Source: DATDOO01 sp035293245 (lineage in GTDB: Bacteria; Pseudomonadota; Gammaproteobacteria; Methylococcales; Methylococcaceae). Taken from it: DNA of 8,760 nucleotides. Where the stretch lies: assembly GCA_035293245.1 (NCBI GenBank), contig DATDOO010000156.1:1-8760 (forward strand). The letters are read 5' to 3'. The notes under the pieces are model-generated. The model was not told the DNA's origin. It saw only the letters and a program-made list of their open reading frames with translations, and ran no database searches. How positions within the stretch are numbered: the stretch's first letter is position 1; each line of letters begins with the position of its first letter. A program made the position numbers and the translations under genes. This document shows, in pieces, positions 1 to 4,090 of this stretch.

Positions 1-140
1 GACGCCGCGTCGGTTGCCTTATGTTTTGTCTCCGCACTCCGCTAGCGCTCCGACTCCGACAAAACATCCGGCCCTACGGCTACGCGGGGGTCGTCGCACT
101 CCGTTCGTCCGCTATCGCTCCCTCTCTTCCTGTGCTCCTT
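1..140. repeat. Palindrome-rich segment replacing the 5' part of cassette copy 1
   Basis: This GC-rich stretch shows no similarity to the matching part of cassette copy 2. It carries a perfect 10-bp inverted repeat, ATGTTTTGTC at 21-30 and GACAAAACAT at 58-67, around a 27-nt loop with GCTAGC near its middle. Two similar blocks, each of the form GCACTCCG...CGCTCC, lie at about 34-54 and 97-121. Read on the minus strand, the hairpin is preceded by CCGTAGGGCC (69-78), the same GTAG head seen before the hairpins at 1205 and 3177. I read it as a REP-like element at the left edge of the cassette. Reading frames through it are open but look non-coding, being built from the repeated blocks. Confidence 0.5.
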
Positions 141-748
141 CGCAGAAGGTTTACACGCTCAGTCAAGCCAATCAGTCCCTGCATTCCACGCTACTTACTC
201 AGATCAGCATCGACATTGAAGCAAGACAAGAAATTCAGAATGCCCTGGCTGCCGGGCTGGAGGTCATGGTTCACCAAGCCCCGATTACCGTCTCCGGGTG
301 GACCGGCTCCGGTTACATCCTTCTCGACAAGGATACAGGCGCGGGGGCTTATAAGATTAGCGGAGGGGAAAATGGGGGTGAGATACCGTTTGCGTGCGGT
401 TTTGCCTCGGGTGCTTTGTCATATTTCTTCGGAATAGCTTATGGTGTGCAGCATATTTTTGAGCGTGCAGGCAATGACCGAGACAAGGCAATACTTGCAG
501 AGACAATTCTGGGGGGTGTTGTTTATATGTATGGTAATGACGCGTACTTTAGAACTATAATAAACGATATGTTATGGGATAACATGGATTTTATTGCAGG
601 AAAATTGTTTATGGGGTTTTTAGTTGGAATGGCGTTATCATTGTTTTTTGGAGCTAAAGCCATTCCTATTGCCGTGGCTTTGCAATTATTCTCTACTATT
701 GGATATCTCTTGGGGATTGACGACAAAAGAAATCTATGCGCACCATAG
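14..748 (+). CDS. 5'-truncated C-terminal cassette of a transglutaminase-domain polymorphic protein, with hydrophobic tip (copy 1)
   Basis: The frame opens at a TTG at 14, but the first ~43 residues are translated palindromic repeat and are probably not genuine. Family sequence begins at about residue 44 (QKVYTL, base 143) and runs to residue 122 (SGGENGG, ending at base 379). It closely matches copy 2 and contains SGWTGSGYILLD and GAGAYKISGG. That motif, as I recall it from large transglutaminase-domain proteins, marks the boundary between the conserved body and a variable C-terminus. The tip (residues 123-244) is unrelated to the copy 2 tip. It is AT-rich at the DNA level and hydrophobic, with likely membrane segments at about 129-148, 160-175 and 195-232, and ends IDDKRNLCAP. 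No start codon with a ribosome site is visible, so this is best read as an orphan cassette whose body is missing, silent unless recombined with a complete gene. A pore-forming or membrane-active tip is inference only. Confidence 0.6.
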   Translation: MPYVLSPHSASAPTPTKHPALRLRGGRRTPFVRYRSLSSCAPSQKVYTLSQANQSLHSTLLTQISIDIEARQEIQNALAAGLEVMVHQAPITVSGWTGSGYILLDKDTGAGAYKISGGENGGEIPFACGFASGALSYFFGIAYGVQHIFERAGNDRDKAILAETILGGVVYMYGNDAYFRTIINDMLWDNMDFIAGKLFMGFLVGMALSLFFGAKAIPIAVALQLFSTIGYLLGIDDKRNLCAP

Positions 749-821
749 GCTACTATTTTTATAGAGAGCAGAGTCATATATTTGCCGTCAACGGCAGCGT
801 TCTAGCGGTGCGCCGTAGCAG

Positions 822-855
822 ATGCCCTGATATTTCTTGCTATAAAAATGGGCAT
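822..855 (+). repeat. Short inverted repeat upstream of the zinc-ribbon membrane gene
   Basis: ATGCCC at 822-827 pairs with GGGCAT at 850-855 across a 22-nt AT-rich loop, and a GTAG (815-818) lies just before the left arm. It covers most of the leader of the gene starting at 861. It could be a degenerate REP-like hairpin or a leader structure, but 6-bp arms can occur by chance. Confidence 0.25.
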
Positions 856-860
856 ATATT

Positions 861-1172
861 ATGCCAGCCATGACCGTTAATATAATGTGCCCAGTCTGCC
901 GAGAACCATGCTGCTCAATTGTGGACAAGGTTATTAATATCCGCATTATATGTAAAAATTGCGGGGCTCACCTTCACTTTAAGCGGCTGCCGCTTGCTAT
1001 TTTCGGCGGCGTGTTTTCTCAGCTAATGCTTGTCCCGATCTGGCTTATATTTTCAAAAAGCTATTCGTTTTCTGCTTTATCAACCTTTATTATCGGTATG
1101 CTTTTTTTTGTCGGGATATATTTTCTTCCTTTATATGGAAAGTCGAATAAACAACGAAAATTATCTCGATAA
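861..1172 (+). CDS. Small zinc-ribbon protein with two membrane segments; candidate immunity protein of cassette 1
   Basis: This 103-residue protein has an N-terminal zinc-ribbon-like knuckle pair: C10-x2-C13 (CPVC) and C31-x2-C34 (CKNC), the latter followed by GAHL. Two predicted transmembrane helices follow, at about 43-64 and 73-93, then a basic tail (KSNKQRKLSR). It lies 112 bp after the copy 1 tip on the same strand and shares that tip's low GC, unlike the GC-rich flanks. Position, size and composition fit a membrane immunity protein paired with a membrane-active tip; this is inferred from layout, and I do not recognise a named family. The ATG at 861 gives the longest product. A second in-frame ATG at 870 is possible, and neither has a clear ribosome site. 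The gene ends 24 bp before the repeated leader of the next cassette. Confidence 0.65.
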   Translation: MPAMTVNIMCPVCREPCCSIVDKVINIRIICKNCGAHLHFKRLPLAIFGGVFSQLMLVPIWLIFSKSYSFSALSTFIIGMLFFVGIYFLPLYGKSNKQRKLSR

Positions 1173-1202
1173 TTTTTCCTGATTAGAAACAATGTTCAGC
1201 CC

Positions 1203-1240
1203 GCGTAGGGCGCAATAGCGTCCTCGCGTATTGCGCCGCA
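1203..1240 (+). repeat. REP-like palindrome with GTAG head (cassette 2 leader)
   Basis: GTAG at 1205-1208 is followed directly by GGCGCAATA (1209-1217) and its perfect inverse TATTGCGCC (1229-1237), with an 11-nt GC-rich loop. A GTAG-type head before an imperfect hairpin is the known form of REP elements mobilised by RAYT transposases. An almost identical copy lies at 3177-3209. The right arm includes the TTG at 1231 that opens the cassette frame, which argues against that codon being a true start. Confidence 0.7.
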
Positions 1241-2835
1241 TGAAAGGCCGCGAAAATCGACCACAAGGCGAAGCAATTTCTTTCCTGATGATCGTGTTCT
1301 CATGGCTCTTGAACCGTCGCCTTTCCCCTCGAACACGGAATCGCCATGCCCAATTATCGGCGCTGGCGCGCGCTGGGCGGAGCCTCTTTCTTCACGGTCA
1401 TCCGGACGGAACCCCCATTCAGCCCAGCGAATTGCCCGAGAGCCTTCCGGGTTATCTCATCCACCTCAAAGCGGAAATCCGCGTGGACGGAACGCTGATC
1501 CAGCAAAGCAGCGCCGCCCCGACAATGGGCGCGGAACTCGGGCAGAGCGCGGCCCTGTACAACCCGTCCACCGGCCAATGGGAGGAAGGCTCGCCCAACC
1601 GCCCCATCGCCGGGGAATACCACGCCTTCGCCCTGGATCTGCAAGGGGTCGGGTCAAGCCAGCTCGCCACCCTGAAAACCAGGCTGGAACAGACCAAGGC
1701 CAAACTCGAACAGTTCCAAACCAATCCCAACGACGCCACGCCGATCCAGAATCTCAGCAAGGAAGACCTCTCGGGCGATCTTCTCTATGCGGGCATCCTG
1801 GGCTATTTCGCCAGCGTGGACGGGGCGGACAAACTGGCGGCGAGAAGTACAAAACACATCGTCAATTACCGCATGCCCAGCTACGGCGGCTTCAGCGCCA
1901 CGGCCCAGCCGCTGTACTGGTTCGGCATCGCGAGAAACGTGCGTTTCCCTGGCGTGACGATGGATGTGGACTACCTGCACGTCCAGGCGGAAGCCAAGGA
2001 CGCGGACAAACAAAAGCGCATCGCTTACCTCCGGCAAACCGGCGCGGCGGGCAGTGCTTTCGAGCACGCGGTGCCGGAGAAGCTGTTCATAGACCCCGCC
2101 ACCTGCAACGCGCCGGGAACTCCAACTCCCGATCCGAACAAACCGGCTTGTCCGCAAGGCGTCTCCGCCGTCAAAGCCATCGCCCTTGCTGCCCAACAAG
2201 GGCAAAAGGTCTACACTCTGAATCAGGCCAATCAGTCGCTACATTCCACCTTACTCAGCCAGATCAGCATCGAGGCCGAAGCCAGGCAGGAAATCCAGTA
2301 CGCCTTGGCTGCGGGACTGGAAGTGACTGTCCATCAAGTGCCCATCACCGTCTCCGGATGGACAGGTTCCGGCTACATCCTCCTGGACAAGGATACGGGG
2401 GCGGGGGCTTATAAGATTTCGGGTGGGGCGAATGGGGGTTGGCTTGTATTGGCTGCATTGCTTTCATTTGCACTTGGGCCTTTGGCATTCGTTTTGTTTG
2501 TGGGCATCGCTTCAGTCGGTGCCTTTTTCGTATCGCTGGGGTTGATTGGATTAATGGTTTTTAATTTAAATTCTTTTATTGAAAGACTAAATCATGTTTT
2601 GACTATGAATAATCTCAGCGAAGACGAAAAACTAGCGACAGTAAAGGCGATTTCCATTATGGCCGCAGTTGCCAACCTGCTGTCTGGCTATTCTGCGTCG
2701 AACGGCAAAGAGATAGTGAGCGCGCTTTTTTCAATTTTCGCAGGACAAGCAGGAAAGGTTTTTGATGCTGTCGCCTATTTGTTTGACTACGCAAGAGGAT
2801 TGTCTGACAGACCGGCTATACCAGATAACTTGTAA
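1240..2835 (+). CDS. C-terminal cassette of a transglutaminase-domain polymorphic protein, with distinct hydrophobic tip (copy 2)
   Basis: I chose the ATG at 1240 (531 residues). The frame also opens at a TTG at 1231 inside a hairpin arm, and an ATG at 1288 is possible; none has a good ribosome site. Residues 1 to about 52 are translated REP/RAYT leader read out of frame, not family sequence. The family body begins near residue 58 (PIQPSELP), with a likely coiled coil at about 141-162, the EHAVPE motif at 275-280, GVSAVKA at about 307-313, QKVYTLNQAN from 322 and GAGAYKISGG before residue 400. I recognise this order from the C-terminal half of large transglutaminase-domain proteins. The transglutaminase domain itself and any signal peptide are absent. 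The tip (401-531) differs entirely from copy 1. It has strongly hydrophobic helices at about 401-445, then an amphipathic stretch ending PAIPDNL, and its DNA turns AT-rich exactly at the motif. Delivery or toxicity is inference. It is probably a silent orphan cassette unless the leader drives it. Confidence 0.65.
   Translation: MKGRENRPQGEAISFLMIVFSWLLNRRLSPRTRNRHAQLSALARAGRSLFLHGHPDGTPIQPSELPESLPGYLIHLKAEIRVDGTLIQQSSAAPTMGAELGQSAALYNPSTGQWEEGSPNRPIAGEYHAFALDLQGVGSSQLATLKTRLEQTKAKLEQFQTNPNDATPIQNLSKEDLSGDLLYAGILGYFASVDGADKLAARSTKHIVNYRMPSYGGFSATAQPLYWFGIARNVRFPGVTMDVDYLHVQAEAKDADKQKRIAYLRQTGAAGSAFEHAVPEKLFIDPATCNAPGTPTPDPNKPACPQGVSAVKAIALAAQQGQKVYTLNQANQSLHSTLLSQISIEAEARQEIQYALAAGLEVTVHQVPITVSGWTGSGYILLDKDTGAGAYKISGGANGGWLVLAALLSFALGPLAFVLFVGIASVGAFFVSLGLIGLMVFNLNSFIERLNHVLTMNNLSEDEKLATVKAISIMAAVANLLSGYSASNGKEIVSALFSIFAGQAGKVFDAVAYLFDYARGLSDRPAIPDNL
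1346..1411 (+). pseudogene. 5' fragment of a REP-associated tyrosine transposase (RAYT), first copy
   Basis: An ATG at 1346 opens with MPNYRRWRALGGASFFTV, matching the conserved start of RAYT (IS200-like Y1 transposase) proteins: MPNYRR, then GG..FFTV. These bind GTAG-headed palindromes, and one lies ~110 bp upstream. Only about 22 codons are recognisable. After RTEPP the DNA becomes the cassette body in a different frame, and the RAYT frame stops at about 1496. The catalytic HUH and tyrosine regions are absent, so no transposase can be made. The identification rests on a short but characteristic motif together with the adjacent palindrome. The exact fusion point lies somewhere in about 1395-1430. 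Confidence 0.6.
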
Positions 2836-2848
2836 CGCGGGAGGGGTT

Positions 2849-3190
2849 GTGTCAGTTACTACGTTGTTCAGGTCGACATTTTCTATATTTTTTCTTATCT
2901 CGCAAATCTTATGGATTGCTGCATTATCTGGCTCTATTGTCGTACTTGACCTCGGCAATATTATTTTAACCAAAGATTTTGCATTAGTTGGCTGGATATT
3001 GATGGCCACATTGGTGTGGTTGTTACTTGTTTATGGGTTTATTTGGGCTTGGTGTTTTGTTTGGAAAAGCAGAGTTTCCTATGGTGATTTGATTTTATTT
3101 CTTGATGGATTTAATAAGCGATCTCCGATTCAAATCATTCTAAGAAAAATAGCCAACCAACATTGGGGCAGCCCGCGTAGGGCGCAATAA
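2849..3190 (+). CDS. Small two-helix membrane protein; candidate immunity protein of cassette 2
   Basis: This 113-residue protein starts at GTG 2849, 13 bp after the cassette 2 stop, with a purine-rich GGGAGGGG (2839-2846) just upstream, slightly close to the start. The frame is open back to 2762, overlapping the toxin-like gene, but that extension looks non-coding. Two predicted transmembrane helices lie at about 11-33 and 45-72, the second rich in tryptophan (W49, W57, W66, W68, W72), followed by a basic cytoplasmic-looking tail. The DNA is AT-rich like the tip before it. It has no similarity to the zinc-ribbon protein after copy 1, as expected if each partner matches its own tip. The last residues (GSPRRAQ) and the TAA stop (3188-3190) are encoded by the start of the next repeated leader, so the original 3' end may have been replaced. 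Confidence 0.6.
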   Translation: MSVTTLFRSTFSIFFLISQILWIAALSGSIVVLDLGNIILTKDFALVGWILMATLVWLLLVYGFIWAWCFVWKSRVSYGDLILFLDGFNKRSPIQIILRKIANQHWGSPRRAQ

Positions 3191-3212
3191 CGTCCTCGCG
3201 TATTGCGCTGCA
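3175..3212 (+). repeat. REP-like palindrome with GTAG head (cassette 3 leader)
   Basis: GTAG at 3177-3180 precedes GGCGCAATA (3181-3189) and TATTGCGC (3201-3208). The ninth pair is lost because 3209 is T where the first copy has C. The left arm supplies the TAA stop of the preceding small membrane gene. This is the same element as at 1205-1237. Confidence 0.7.
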
Positions 3213-3887
3213 TGAAAGGCCGCGAAAATCGGCCACAAGGCGAAGCAATTTCTTTCCTGATGATCGTTTTCTCATGGCTCTTGAACCGTCGCCTTTCCCC
3301 TCGAACACGGGATCGCCATGCCCAATTATCGGCGCTGGCGCGCGCTGGGCGGAGCCTCTTTCTTCACGGTCATCCGGACGGAACCCCCATCCAGCCCAGC
3401 GAACTGCCCAGCAGCCTTCCGGGTTCTCTCATCCACCTCAAGGCAGAAATCCGGGTGGACGGAAATCCGATCCAGCAGAGCAGCGCCACCCCGACCCTGG
3501 GCGCGGAACTCCAACAGAGCGCGGCCCTTTACAACCCGTCTAACGGCCAATGCAATGGGAGGAAGGTTCGCCCAACCGCCCCATCGCCAGGGAATGCCAC
3601 GCCTTCGCCCTGGACCTGCAAGGCACGGGATCCAACCAGCTCACCGTCCTGAAAACCAAGCTGGAACAGACCAAGGCCAAACTGGAACAGTTCCAAACCA
3701 ACCCCAACGACACCACGCCGATCCAGAATCTCACCAAGGAAGACCTCTCGGGCGATCTCCTCTATGCCGGCATCCTGGGCTACTTCGCCAGCGTGGACGG
3801 GGCCGATACCCTAGCGGCCAGATCATCAAAAACCATCGTCAACTACCGGATGCCCAGCTACGGCGACTTTAGCGCCACCGCCCAGCC
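3203..3887 (+). pseudogene. Frameshifted and 3'-truncated polymorphic cassette body (copy 3)
   Basis: The first part reads in the frame opened at 3203 and matches copy 2 through SAALYNPSNGQ. A tandem duplication of CAATG (3548-3557) then moves the matching sequence to another frame, where it resumes as QWEEGSPNRP and continues through the coiled-coil region and NYRMPSYGDFSATAQP. Similarity ends at 3887, corresponding to residue ~224 of copy 2, so the EHAVPE, QKVYTL and GAGAYKISGG segments and any tip are missing. Beyond the break the frame runs through a palindrome into unrelated sequence and stops at 4038. This is a decayed cassette. No small membrane gene follows it. Confidence 0.85.
3318..3383 (+). 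pseudogene. 5' fragment of a REP-associated tyrosine transposase (RAYT), second copy
   Basis: The same RAYT opening (MPNYRRWRALGG..FFTV) is encoded from the ATG at 3318, identical in protein to the copy at 1346. It then runs out of frame into cassette body. The frame stays open by chance to 3872, giving an arginine- and proline-rich shadow translation that should not be taken as a gene. No catalytic region is present. Confidence 0.6.
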
Positions 3888-3889
3888 CC

Positions 3890-3932
3890 ACGTAGGGCGA
3901 ATAGGCGATAGGCGTAAGCGCCTGCTCTATCC
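3890..3932 (+). repeat. REP-like GTAG-headed hairpin at the break of cassette 3
   Basis: ACGTAGGGCG (3890-3899) is followed by an imperfect hairpin. AGGCG (3910-3914) pairs with CGCCT (3919-3923) over a 4-nt loop, and GATA (3907-3910) can extend to TATC (3928-3931) past a bulge. The head and spacing resemble the leaders at 1205 and 3177, while the arms differ. It begins within 3 bp of where cassette similarity ends, suggesting that the truncation happened at a REP element. Confidence 0.5.
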
Positions 3933-4011
3933 CATGCGGCACCATACGCGGGCTGACGGCGTCAACTTTCTTAACCGGCGCACGATACGGTCCGCTTTCC
4001 CCCTACCCGCT

Positions 4012-4039
4012 TTGCCAGCGCTACGAACCCGTGAATAAT
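4012..4039 (+). promoter_or_regulatory. Candidate sigma-70 promoter for the VWA/discoidin gene
   Basis: TTGCCA (4012-4017) and AATAAT (4034-4039) each match the -35 and -10 consensus at five of six bases, with a 16-bp spacer. Transcription would begin at about 4046, leaving a leader of roughly 45 nt before the ATG at 4091. The -10 box overlaps an in-frame upstream GTG (4031), which argues that GTG is not the start. Confidence 0.45.
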
Positions 4040-4077
4040 GCGCAGGTCCGGTTTTCCCTGATACGCCGTTCCGACCT

Positions 4078-4083
4078 GGAGGA
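4078..4083 (+). promoter_or_regulatory. Ribosome binding site deciding the start of the VWA gene
   Basis: GGAGGA lies 7 nt before the ATG at 4091. No comparable site precedes the in-frame GTG at 4031, and the protein from 4091 begins directly with a signal peptide. Confidence 0.75.
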
Positions 4084-4090
4084 TATTGCC

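Larger units (their letters stand above)
1197..1910 (+). repeat. Long direct repeat, first copy (REP + RAYT leader + cassette body)
   Basis: These bases are repeated at 3169-3887. The offset is 1972 bp up to the 5-bp insertion in the second copy and 1977 bp after it. By eye, the first ~230 bp (to about 1425) differ at only about six positions. The next ~150 bp differ at about twenty, and the rest is intermediate. Similarity stops abruptly after CCCAGCC (1904-1910), where the second copy runs into a GTAG-headed palindrome. Confidence 0.9.
3169..3887 (+). repeat. Long direct repeat, second copy
   Basis: This is the second copy of 1197-1910. It starts at CAGCCCGCGTAG, immediately after the coding part of the small membrane gene, and ends at CCCAGCC (3881-3887), where a GTAG-headed palindrome takes over. 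It differs in length by one 5-bp tandem duplication (CAATG at 3548-3552 and 3553-3557). One complete unit of the array is therefore 1972 bp, from leader to leader. Confidence 0.9.

Noticed and set aside
1302..2414. 370-codon open frame on the + strand across cassette 2
   Set aside because: Its product is arginine-, proline- and glycine-rich with no motif. It is a frame-shadow of the cassette body, whose own frame carries conserved family motifs matched in copies 1 and 3.
1197..3212. CRISPR-like or other direct-repeat array
   Set aside because: There are only two copies of a ~715-bp coding-derived repeat and no short regular repeats with spacers.
3318..3872. 184-codon open frame beginning with the RAYT start in copy 3
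   Set aside because: Only the first ~22 codons resemble a RAYT. The rest is cassette body read out of frame, and the same frame in copy 2 is closed by a stop near 1496.
4031..4090. Upstream GTG start adding 20 residues to the VWA protein
   Set aside because: The GTG overlaps the candidate -10 box and has no ribosome site. The extension would put a charged segment ahead of the signal peptide that starts at 4091.
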